A DNA stretch of 5,917 nt from Nitrososphaerales archaeon TH5895 (GCA_014523695.1 JAATVS010000191.1:1-5917), one strand, 5' to 3'; counted from the first letter of the stretch, positions 1 through 5,315 are shown. Translations and numbers: made by a program. Notes: generated by a model not told the origin, from the letters alone.

Positions 1-300
1 CACTATTAGATAAAAGCGTTAATCAATATTCAACCTTGGGCTTGATTCTTGTACTTTGTCTTGAATGAAGAACTGGTAAATACTAGTCTGACTCCGATCT
101 AGATATTTGGTGATAAAACCATATGGACCGCAACTAGCCTAAACTAATTTTATTCAGCGGTGCAATTGGACGAAATAGGTATTATCATTTTACTACCGGA
201 ATTCATGGCAAGAAATATGAGAAGAACGTTTCAGAATTGGCAGTCGGAACTTCTACAATTAATATGACTAGTTGATGGTCTAACTTAGCTAGCTGGTCTA
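1..300. other. Left-edge stretch without a convincing gene
   Basis: All six frames are broken by stops. The longest protein-like stretch is a frame open from 138 to 275 (+), about 45 codons ending in TGA. It has no ATG, GTG or TTG near its beginning, so it could only be a decayed gene remnant. A short open frame at 3-65 (+) enters from the left edge and could be the end of an upstream gene, but nothing in it is recognisable. No tRNA-like fold, terminator or repeat array was seen. Confidence 0.5.
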
Positions 301-528
301 TTGGAAGCCCTCAATCGAAAGAAGAGGAGGAAAGAAATCGAAAAGGTTACGATGGGAATGAATAAGATTGATCCACAGGAAGCAGAGAAATTAAAAGAGC
401 TTAAAGAAAAAATATCCGAAGGAATAAAAGGAAAAAAGACTGCCCGGCAAATTCACTCTCATTCACTGCTACATTCACTATTACAATCGATCTTGCCTAA
501 ACTGTCAATATCCTTCATTATTTTGTAG
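301..528 (+). CDS. Doubtful small charged protein, unknown function
   Basis: A 75-residue reading frame beginning with TTG. An in-frame ATG at 352 would give 58 residues, and no ribosome site or TATA box decides between them. Residues 1-48 are rich in Lys and Glu and look like a continuous helix (the stretch IDPQEAEKLKELKEKISEG). The last 25 residues change abruptly to Ser/Leu/His/Ile-rich sequence, encoded by DNA carrying three ATTCACT copies (451, 461 and 473). That tail could be read-through into non-coding DNA, for example after a lost stop. The ORF overlaps the 3' end of the convergent ferritin-like gene by 11 bases. The family is not recognised. The helical half is the only argument for coding, so this may be a real small protein, a gene fragment or chance. 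Confidence 0.3.
   Translation: MEALNRKKRRKEIEKVTMGMNKIDPQEAEKLKELKEKISEGIKGKKTARQIHSHSLLHSLLQSILPKLSISFIIL
421..438 (-). terminator. Possible T-rich terminator of the ferritin-like gene
   Basis: Read on the minus strand this is a T-rich run (two T tracts split by CC), about 80 bases past the stop of the ferritin-like gene at 518. Archaeal termination mainly needs T tracts, so it is a reasonable candidate. It also lies inside the doubtful ORF at 301-528. Confidence 0.25.
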
Positions 529-1021
529 CAGTTTGCTTTGCTAATTTTATGCATAAGGCAAGATGTCTTTTTTCTTCCCGTAGGATAGAGTTTACAGAAG
601 TTGATAGCTTTCTATTATTTTTGATCTTATTGTTAAGTTTTTTAGATATCGCGGCTAACACTTCATAATGAGTCACTTCTCCGCCTTCTGCAAGACACAG
701 GAATTCTATTGCTTCGGAAGAATCTGGATCTTGTCCCAAATAAGTCTCCATCATAATTGAACACTTTTGAGCTGTCTCTTGTGCAACTTGCTGAATTTTT
801 GACGAATCAAGTTTCTCACTAATGTTTGTAAAATTCCGGACTATTTCTTCAAGCTTAGACTGATGACTACCAGCTTGCGATTGCGTTTTTTGCAGTTGAG
901 CTAGCATTCCATTCTTGTCCAACAATCCCTTAGAGCCTAATTCTTCTACTGCCTTCTGAGCAGCCATCTCTAACCCTAGTGCTTCACCTAACTTCTCTTG
1001 GAGCATTTCAATTTCCACCAT
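518..1021 (-). CDS. Ferritin-like four-helix protein (DUF892/YciE-like)
   Basis: A 167-residue, almost entirely helical soluble protein that reads as a ferritin-like four-helix bundle. Helix 1 spans about residues 4-28 and contains Glu18. Helix 2 spans about 36-65 (SHQSKLEEIVRNF). Helix 3 spans about 102-129 and carries E115-V-T-H118. Helix 4 spans about 138-163 and carries E150-K-R-H153. Two ExxH motifs plus Glu18 and a Glu at 58/59 are the residues expected of a di-iron site. The order and spacing resemble DUF892 (YciE/YciF) proteins, although the Glu usual on helix 2 is not clearly kept. The likely role is iron or peroxide handling in the cytoplasm, by inference. It is divergent from the manganese catalase, as if sharing stress control. 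ATG at 1021 is preferred because a TATA-like TTAAGAATA lies 24-32 bases upstream; Met6 is an alternative start. Family placement is from motif reading only. Confidence 0.65.
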   Translation of the reverse strand: MVEIEMLQEKLGEALGLEMAAQKAVEELGSKGLLDKNGMLAQLQKTQSQAGSHQSKLEEIVRNFTNISEKLDSSKIQQVAQETAQKCSIMMETYLGQDPDSSEAIEFLCLAEGGEVTHYEVLAAISKKLNNKIKNNRKLSTSVNSILREEKRHLALCIKLAKQTATK

Positions 1022-1327
1022 TTGTTATACTATCACTAGTACAATATTCTTAATAACGATATTAGGTGTAATTAATTATGTGCGTCTAGAAAGGTATCCT
1101 ATCTATTCGTAAGATGAACCAGAAAGTGAGTTGAAAAAGCTATATAACGACCAAGCCCACTTAACCTAAACAAGATCTTCTGATTCATCTGGAGTATCTT
1201 AGGTGACCTATAGAAAAAGTTGAACGTTTGGAATTCGTATCACCATCCGATTAGGCGTATTACAGTAGGTTCCATTTAATGGCTATTCTTTCATGCAATC
1301 ATTAAGTAGTTTGTTAGATTATCATTC
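1022..1327. promoter_or_regulatory. Divergent control region, ferritin-like / Mn catalase
   Basis: This 306-base spacer separates two head-to-head genes and holds no open frame worth calling; the longest is a 29-codon minus-strand ATG frame with no homology visible to me. It should contain both promoters. On the catalase side the candidate boxes are CATTAAGTA (1300-1308, about 24 bases before the ATG) and ATTTAAT (1274-1280, implying a leader of about 25 bases); neither is decisive. An 11-base palindrome TAGGTGACCTA (1200-1210) sits mid-spacer and could be an operator. The spacer is long for this compact window, leaving room for regulator sites. Confidence 0.4.
1045..1053 (-). promoter_or_regulatory. 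TATA-like box of the ferritin-like gene
   Basis: On the minus strand this reads TTAAGAATA, 24-32 bases before the ATG at 1021. That is the archaeal TATA position for a leaderless transcript. The match to consensus is moderate. Confidence 0.35.
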
Positions 1328-2227
1328 ATGAACACAAATATGTTTTTATCATTACAAAGAATTCCACATCCAATACCTCCTTCGGACCGACCTGATCCAA
1401 AAGCTGCTCAAGCATTGCAAGAGGGCCTCGGGGGCCAGTTTGGAGAAATGAGAACCATGATGCAATACTTTTTTCAGAATATGAATTTTCGAGGGGATGC
1501 AACAGCGTATCAGGATTTGTTGAGAAGTATAGCAACAGAGGAAATGGGACATGTAGAGCAAATTACAAATACAATTAATATGCTACTTGATGGTGCATCA
1601 AATTCTACTACTCAACCTGATGACTTACCATTATCAGTGGCTCTTGATTCACCAAATATCCATCACTTCTTAGTCGCAGCACAGAGTGCTAGACCAGTTG
1701 ATGCTGCTGGGAATCCATGGTCAGCATCTTACATATATGATAGTGGAAATCTTGTACTGAATATGTTATACAATCTTATGCTTGAGGCGACGGGTAGACT
1801 CCAAAAGTGTAGACTATATGAGATGAGCAATAATAAAGCATTCAGAGCAACCGTATCCTATCTGATTGTACGAGATCTAGTTCACGAAAAGGTATTTGCA
1901 AAAGCCCTTGAAACACTAGGTGTCAGCTGGGGAAAAGCGTTGCCTGTTCCTCGAATTAATACAGATAATATGCCGGAGGTTAAAGAATTAGAAGGAAAGA
2001 ATTTACACAATACAATGTGGACCTTTGCAAACAATGGAGAAACAAATGGGATGGCCAAGATATTCAAAGGAGATTCACCATTTGATGATGGAGGGACACT
2101 TGAAGTGTTGGAAGGTTTTCCAGAAGGCGTTGACACACCACTGTTTCCAGAATCTCCACAGGAGTTCTCTCCTGGACTAGATACGGAACTAAAGAAGATG
2201 GTACAACAAGCTCAGAGGGCGGGGTAA
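1328..2227 (+). CDS. Manganese (non-haem, di-Mn) catalase
   Basis: Converts two H2O2 into water and O2 at a di-manganese centre in the cytoplasm; 299 residues, normal for the family. The five ligands of characterised Mn catalases can be placed: Glu40 (GGQFGEMRTMMQY), Glu72 and His75 (TEEMGHVEQ), Glu153 (LEATGRLQ) and His186 (RDLVHEK). The 33-residue gap between the last two matches the Lactobacillus plantarum enzyme (Glu148/His181). Other family hallmarks are NPWSASYIYDSGNL (129-142) and the C-terminal IFKGDSPFDDGG region, followed by a variable acidic/proline tail to 299. Met5 would give the usual family start 'MF', so the N-terminus may be four residues shorter. There is no Shine-Dalgarno site, so a leaderless or short leader is likely. 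It is divergent from a ferritin-like gene, suggesting joint oxidative-stress control. Mn catalase is patchily distributed in ammonia-oxidising archaea and probably moved between lineages, but nothing here dates a transfer. Confidence 0.95.
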   Translation: MNTNMFLSLQRIPHPIPPSDRPDPKAAQALQEGLGGQFGEMRTMMQYFFQNMNFRGDATAYQDLLRSIATEEMGHVEQITNTINMLLDGASNSTTQPDDLPLSVALDSPNIHHFLVAAQSARPVDAAGNPWSASYIYDSGNLVLNMLYNLMLEATGRLQKCRLYEMSNNKAFRATVSYLIVRDLVHEKVFAKALETLGVSWGKALPVPRINTDNMPEVKELEGKNLHNTMWTFANNGETNGMAKIFKGDSPFDDGGTLEVLEGFPEGVDTPLFPESPQEFSPGLDTELKKMVQQAQRAG

Positions 2228-2268
2228 AAAAAAGACAGTAACGAGAATAGCTTGGACGCCATGGACAA

Positions 2269-2281
2269 CTTTCTTCTTTTC
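2269..2281 (+). terminator. T-rich terminator after Mn catalase
   Basis: The pyrimidine/T-rich run CTTTCTTCTTTTC lies about 42 bases past the catalase stop, with no stem ahead of it. This fits archaeal T-tract termination and would separate the catalase from the next gene. Confidence 0.4.
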
Positions 2282-2351
2282 AGATGCACTCACGGATTAG
2301 TGTTAGGGTCAATAACGCAAAAGATGCAAGTATCTAAGGAATACCTAAACA

Positions 2352-2723
2352 ATGTCTCAAAGTGAGTGGTTTACTACCTATTTAGAATATGAGAATTTGA
2401 ATGAAATGTTAAATGTTATACTATACACTTCACAATCCTTTATGGCTATTCTACCACAACTCTATCATATAACTTATCATGATAAAGAAATACTCTTTAT
2501 TCACACTGGTTTAGTTGGCGGTATTGTTGCTCATTATAATATTATTAACGAAAAGCCAAATAAGAAATTTGTGGAACTGAATAAAATGACCAGTTATTAT
2601 GGCTTTGTAGATGCTGTTGGTTCCAATCCTCAATGCATTTACATTCCTATTGTAAGGTTGATTAAGTCTACTCTCAGATTTCCAGTAGCTACTCATGGCT
2701 TAAAGGAAAGTGTCCAACAATGA
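2352..2723 (+). CDS. Conserved-looking soluble protein of unknown function
   Basis: A 123-residue protein that I do not recognise. It has no signal peptide or membrane helix. Residues 1-25 are acidic and probably helical (Glu- and Leu-rich). Residues 30-65 alternate hydrophobic residues as in beta strands (EILFIHTGLVGGIVAHYNII), 72-90 continue similarly with YYGFVDAVG, and 95-109 form another strand-like block with the only cysteine (Cys95). It could be a small alpha/beta sensor or binding domain; no catalytic motif is visible. ATG at 2352 is the only good start. AAGGA at 2336-2340 is a weak ribosome site and no TATA box stands at the leaderless distance, so it may have a leader or be co-transcribed from upstream. 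After its TGA the same frame stays open for another 33 codons to 2825, overlapping the next ATG, so the stop may be a shortened end. A T tract at 2766-2776 probably ends transcription. Confidence 0.75.
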   Translation: MSQSEWFTTYLEYENLNEMLNVILYTSQSFMAILPQLYHITYHDKEILFIHTGLVGGIVAHYNIINEKPNKKFVELNKMTSYYGFVDAVGSNPQCIYIPIVRLIKSTLRFPVATHGLKESVQQ

Positions 2724-2765
2724 AATCACGCTAATTTGAAAATGGGACCATCAACATCGGATGTG

Positions 2766-2776
2766 TTTTCCTTTTT
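2766..2776 (+). terminator. T-tract terminator between the two orphan genes
   Basis: TTTTCCTTTTT lies 43 bases after the stop at 2723. It is the most T-rich plus-strand site in this gap and sits ahead of a candidate promoter for the following gene, so the two genes are probably separate transcripts. Confidence 0.4.
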
Positions 2777-2784
2777 AGCAAAAG

Positions 2785-2797
2785 ATACTAATAGTAT
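2785..2797 (+). promoter_or_regulatory. Palindromic TATA-like element
   Basis: ATACTAATAGTAT is a perfect 6-1-6 inverted repeat, 25-37 bases before the ATG at 2822. It covers the place where a leaderless archaeal TATA box should be. It could be the promoter itself, an overlapping operator, or chance in AT-rich DNA. Confidence 0.35.
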
Positions 2798-2821
2798 GCC
2801 GGCAAATAGTGGTATTATAAA

Positions 2822-3214
2822 ATGAGCGATCCAGAAAAGCTGAATGATAATATCGATGAACAGCACGATTTTCAACCTAGTAATACCAGCAAGAAATCTG
2901 AGTCGTCCAATATAACGAATTTCAAAGATAAAATTGTAGGGAAATTTACTTCAACACACGACGAGAATAACAAATCTCTTTCTGAGTCTATTAGAATATC
3001 AAATAATAATAGAGCAATACTAATGGGCTTATTCGCATTAATTGGATTCATTATTCTGGTTTATGCTATTTTTACAGCGAGTGTAACTGTTGAATTAGCG
3101 CAGATTGCAACCAGTGTATTTATGGCAGCCTTTATAGCGGCCATAGTTGGGGCATTTACATTATTTGGGGTAGTTGTATATCAAATTCGTGGGGAGTATA
3201 GAACGAAACAATAA
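2822..3214 (+). CDS. Small membrane protein, two helices, polar N-terminal arm
   Basis: A 130-residue protein of no family I recognise. Residues 1-63 are polar and Ser/Asn/Asp/Lys-rich, probably disordered, with one short amphipathic basic stretch at 34-42. Two hydrophobic segments follow, about 65-87 (ILMGLFALIGFIILVYAIF) and about 93-121 (Ala- and Gly-rich), ending in a short basic tail (RGEYRTKQ). By the positive-inside rule both ends probably face the cytoplasm, making a membrane hairpin with a long cytoplasmic arm. It may be a surface-complex or stress accessory subunit, but no partner is evident. The start is supported by AT-rich DNA and a TATA-like palindrome at 2785-2797. The ATG overlaps the TGA of a 27-codon frame (2742-2825). 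It converges on nadE with a 100-base gap. Confidence 0.75.
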   Translation: MSDPEKLNDNIDEQHDFQPSNTSKKSESSNITNFKDKIVGKFTSTHDENNKSLSESIRISNNNRAILMGLFALIGFIILVYAIFTASVTVELAQIATSVFMAAFIAAIVGAFTLFGVVVYQIRGEYRTKQ

Positions 3215-3221
3215 CGAGATG

Positions 3222-3244
3222 ATACTGTTATGAGGGTGCAGTAT
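3222..3244. repeat. Weak inverted repeat between convergent genes
   Basis: ATACTG at 3222-3227 is the exact reverse complement of CAGTAT at 3239-3244, with an 11-base loop. It lies just after the stop at 3214 in the gap between convergent genes. There is no T tract, so a terminator role is unsure; the stem is short enough to be chance. Confidence 0.2.
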
Positions 3245-3314
3245 ACTAGCACAAGTAGTATTCATCGAAAGGCATTGGTATTTCAAAGATCTGGAGAAGG
3301 AGTTTTGCTTATAC

Positions 3315-4136
3315 CTACCTGATCCTACAGATAGGAGCAGGAGTAAGTTTATGTCCGTTTCTTTCAATAATTGCTAAAACTCGCTTAACATCTGCTGCAC
3401 TGCCCTCGTGGATACGTCGTCCCTTGGTACCAGTATAAACGTTGTCGAAGCTTTGCGGTCGTATATTTGGAACCTTTCTTTTCCCCTCTTGCAAGTTTTC
3501 AAATTGCATAAGTATAGAGTCGATTTTCTCATATGCTAATCCGATTTCACCTTCTGTCGTTTGACCTTTCCACAATCTAGCACTACTTTTCTTGCGGGAT
3601 ATCTTCGAAGGAATTTGCATGAATTCGGCGAGTTCTCGTACCTCAGTTTTATAAAGGTCGCCAAGTGGCATTAGATCGACAGCGGCGTCACCGTACTTTG
3701 TGAAGTATCCTAGTCGCAGTTCACTTTTGTCGCCAGTACCTAGTACGAGTCTGTTCAATAGGGCTGCGTAATAATACAAGATAGACATTCTTAACCTAAC
3801 TAAGAAATTTGCCCTGGCTAATTTATTTTTTGGAAGATGCCTTAGGAGTTGGTTCTTCGATTTCCCCACCTCAATAACTTTATAGCTGATTTTTAGTTTC
3901 TGTGCAAGTTCCTCTGCATCCTTGGTATCCTTTCTTGGTGTTACTGATGAATCTGGTAAGATCAAGCCAAAAACTTTCTCCGTCCCGAGTGCTTTGACAG
4001 CGAGCCAGGCAGCTACTGAAGAATCGATTCCTCCACTCATTCCTATTATTAATCCGTTGGATTTCCTAGTTCGAATTTCTGCTTTGATGAATTGTGTGAT
4101 AGATCGTATAATCTTGCGCTTGCGTTTATCATCCAT
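3315..4136 (-). CDS. nadE: NH3-dependent NAD+ synthase
   Basis: Catalyses the last step of NAD+ synthesis: deamido-NAD+ + ATP + NH3 to NAD+ + AMP + PPi, in the cytoplasm as a homodimer. The 273 residues match the short ammonia-using form; there is no nitrilase/glutaminase domain, which suits an organism living on ammonium. The ATP-pyrophosphatase loop SGGIDSS is at 34-40. GTGDKSEL (133-140) and KYGDAAVDLMPLGDLYKTEV (147-166) are the deamido-NAD and metal-binding blocks. SARLWKGQTTEGEIGLAYEKID (185-206) is the lid region, where many relatives have Asp instead of the Thr after GQT. The C-terminal 235-273 keeps the basic and Pro-rich end typical of archaeal versions. ATG at 4136 is preferred because a strong TATA box ends 28 bases upstream. 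It is transcribed alone, convergent with the two-helix gene and divergent from the small membrane gene. Expected to be essential housekeeping. Confidence 0.96.
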   Translation of the reverse strand: MDDKRKRKIIRSITQFIKAEIRTRKSNGLIIGMSGGIDSSVAAWLAVKALGTEKVFGLILPDSSVTPRKDTKDAEELAQKLKISYKVIEVGKSKNQLLRHLPKNKLARANFLVRLRMSILYYYAALLNRLVLGTGDKSELRLGYFTKYGDAAVDLMPLGDLYKTEVRELAEFMQIPSKISRKKSSARLWKGQTTEGEIGLAYEKIDSILMQFENLQEGKRKVPNIRPQSFDNVYTGTKGRRIHEGSAADVKRVLAIIERNGHKLTPAPICRIR

Positions 4137-4163
4137 TTCGTGATACAGGAATTGAAATAACCA

Positions 4164-4174
4164 TTATATATTTC
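4164..4174. promoter_or_regulatory. Bidirectional TATA box, nadE and small membrane gene
   Basis: TTATATATTTC on the plus strand (GAAATATATAA on the minus) is the best TATA box in the window. Its centre is about 33 bases from the nadE ATG (4136, -) and 27 bases from the ATG at 4196 (+). Both fit transcripts with little or no leader. Because TATATA is nearly symmetrical, one element could direct both genes; flanking purine-rich BRE sequence would decide the main direction. Confidence 0.55.
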
Positions 4175-4195
4175 ATAATCAGAGATAGATACACC

Positions 4196-4392
4196 ATGAA
4201 GAACTTTTAAGTCATTTCGGGTATAGTAAAAAGGTAGTTAGTTGGCTTTTGGGACAGACAATCACGAGTGTAATCATTGGGATAACTGTCCTACTGGTGA
4301 TAATATTTCTGTTAGTATTACTTGTCAAAGTACTTGCGCCCATATTTGTAGGCTTGATTATCCTAGTAATAATATTTGGTGCAGGATTGTGA
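4196..4392 (+). CDS. Small two-helix membrane protein with a broken frame
   Basis: From 4249 (TTG) to 4392 one frame encodes 47 very hydrophobic residues: helix 1 (about residues 5-26), Lys27, an Ala-Pro turn at 30-31, and helix 2 (about 32-46). That is a clear membrane hairpin. The same frame is open back to 4189 but lacks a start codon. An ATG at 4196 lies 27 bases after a strong TATA box but meets TAA after four codons. One extra T in the TTTT run at 4205-4208 would join them into MKNFLSHFGYSKKVVSWL plus the hairpin, 65 residues in all. The gene is therefore a recent frameshift, a base-call error in the T run, or is expressed only from TTG 4249 (a TATA-like TATAGTAAA at 4222-4230 would serve that). 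A competing frame from 4242 to 4439 is Cys/Asn-rich without pattern and is judged a shadow. Family unknown. Confidence 0.6.
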
Positions 4393-4471
4393 ATATATAT
4401 GAAAATAAAGCAGCGCTAATGGAGAATGTTTTATTCTAGTAAGATTTGAATATTTATCTAAAATCCCAGAA

Positions 4472-4496
4472 TTAAAGAAAATGAATAAGGAAAAAA
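4472..4496 (-). terminator. T-rich terminator of the sequon-repeat gene
   Basis: On the minus strand, two bases past the TAG stop, a T6 run is followed by further T-rich sequence for about 25 bases. This is a typical archaeal stem-free terminator. Confidence 0.55.
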
Positions 4497-4497
4497 T

Positions 4498-4980
4498 CTA
4501 TTTAGGCTGGTTTCCTCCTCCAAATATACCGCTAATTGTTTCACCTATTTGCTCTAGGGGGCCTTTTTGAGTCTGGTTACCTCCTGATTCAGTCTGATTT
4601 GCTGTTGTTTGAGTCTGGTTACCTCCTGATTCAGTCTGATTTGCTGTTGTTTGAGTCTGGTTACCTCCTGATTTAGTCTGATTGTTAGTCGTATTAGTAT
4701 CAGTCGTTAACTGTTCTTTTTGCAATCCCTCTGTAACAGAGGTATCATTTTGGCTTTTAATATCGGTCTCATTTCCGAGTACCGGTATATTGCCAGCCGT
4801 CATATTTTCAATTTCACTAGCACTCCCAATTTCCGTCGTCTGGTTTTGTTGAGGTTGTGTTGATGTCGTATTACTCGTCTGGTTTTGTTGTCCGTACGAA
4901 GGACTCATACCTGTCAAAACGAAGGTCATCAGTCCCGAGGATAATGCTAAAGTTAATGCAATCAAAATTGTTCGATTCAT
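4498..4980 (-). CDS. Exported Asn-Gln-Thr-rich, sequon-repeat protein
   Basis: A 160-residue secreted protein of unknown function. Residues 1-30 are a Sec signal: Arg3, a hydrophobic core at 5-23, and cleavage probably after SPSYG (30). The mature chain is low-complexity and acidic/polar, with 13 N-x-T sequons (Asn 33, 37, 46, 59, 70, 78, 96, 100, 107, 114, 121, 128, 135). The last six stand exactly seven residues apart, in alternating heptads NQTQTTA and NQTESGG. The end, residues 139-156, is a non-repeated mildly hydrophobic block (GPLEQIGETISGIFGG), perhaps an anchor or docking segment. It is probably a heavily glycosylated surface or matrix protein. The frame is open upstream to an ATG at 5064, but that start would bury the signal peptide behind 28 residues. 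The TATA box ATTTAAAT at 5004-5011 fits only the start at 4980. It has its own terminator and is monocistronic. Confidence 0.8.
   Translation of the reverse strand: MNRTILIALTLALSSGLMTFVLTGMSPSYGQQNQTSNTTSTQPQQNQTTEIGSASEIENMTAGNIPVLGNETDIKSQNDTSVTEGLQKEQLTTDTNTTNNQTKSGGNQTQTTANQTESGGNQTQTTANQTESGGNQTQKGPLEQIGETISGIFGGGNQPK
4569..4683 (-). repeat. 42-base tandem repeat inside the sequon protein
   Basis: Two identical 42-base copies (4569-4610, 4611-4652) are followed by a partial third (4653-4683, one mismatch then divergence). Each copy encodes 14 residues, that is two heptads each carrying one NQT. Perfect identity at the DNA level suggests recent duplication and possible copy-number variation between strains. 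Confidence 0.9.
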
Positions 4981-5003
4981 TAAGATAAACAGTCTAAGAT
5001 ACG

Positions 5004-5011
5004 ATTTAAAT
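5004..5011 (-). promoter_or_regulatory. TATA box of the sequon-repeat gene
   Basis: ATTTAAAT, 24-31 bases before the ATG at 4980, is a near-consensus archaeal TATA box at the leaderless distance. It lies inside the longer open frame and therefore argues against the 5064 start. Confidence 0.55.
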
Positions 5012-5163
5012 GTTATACAACTGATAATGAAGTCAGGAATGCTTTCAAACATGACAAAGTGCAATAATATACACTTGCCATAGACTAATTAGAGATTAAA
5101 CTCTAAAGCGGATAAATTTACGAGTCATTTATAGTATGTGTGTTAGACCGTCTTCACTCATAC

Positions 5164-5295
5164 TCAGGAACCGTGAGAATCAGCACTTTTGAAAAAAAAT
5201 GAAGGCAAACAACAGTGGCAGTAATGGACGTTGTTTCCAAAATTGCTTTTTGAACAGTCGCAGCATTGGATATTGAACAATAGTCGTTCATACAT
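5164..5295 (-). CDS. Possible 43-residue zinc-ribbon-like microprotein
   Basis: An ATG frame of 43 residues. Cys11 and Cys14 form one CxxC and Cys26 and Cys29 a second, 11 residues apart, with extra Cys12, Cys28, His24 and His27. This is the four-ligand layout of a small zinc ribbon or treble-clef knuckle. The C-terminal part (LPSFFFKSADSHGS) is unremarkable. On the minus strand CTTAAATCC (5316-5324) lies 21-29 bases before the ATG, the leaderless TATA position, and an in-frame stop lies just upstream. Tiny CxxC proteins are common in archaea, often as nucleic-acid or protein-interaction modules. The frame is short, lies in otherwise decayed DNA, and the family is not recognised, so chance cannot be excluded. 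Confidence 0.35.
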   Translation of the reverse strand: MYERLLFNIQCCDCSKSNFGNNVHYCHCCLPSFFFKSADSHGS

Positions 5296-5315
5296 GCTGA
5301 CTAGGTCAGGTTAGT

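Noticed and set aside
138..275. 45-codon startless frame
   Set aside because: Protein-like in places but no start codon, no recognised motif and a stop on each side; kept only as a possible remnant.
1326..1561. Two minus-strand frames of 69 codons
   Set aside because: Both lie antisense within the Mn catalase, opposite its metal-ligand region.
1882..2136. 84-codon minus-strand frame
   Set aside because: Antisense to the conserved C-terminal half of the catalase.
2511..2696. 61-codon minus-strand frame
   Set aside because: Antisense to the 123-residue gene, with no promoter of its own.
3161..3367. 68-codon minus-strand frame
   Set aside because: Spans the ends of two convergent genes and overlaps the 3' end of nadE in another frame.
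3922..4143. 73-codon plus-strand frame
   Set aside because: Antisense to the N-terminal half of nadE, including its ATP-binding loop.
4242..4439. 65-codon TTG frame, Cys- and Asn-rich
   Set aside because: Out of frame with the strongly hydrophobic hairpin frame over the same bases; its composition is what that coding frame gives when shifted.
5199..5276. 25-codon plus-strand ATG frame with two cysteines
   Set aside because: Complementary to the CxxC microORF; too short and without a promoter.
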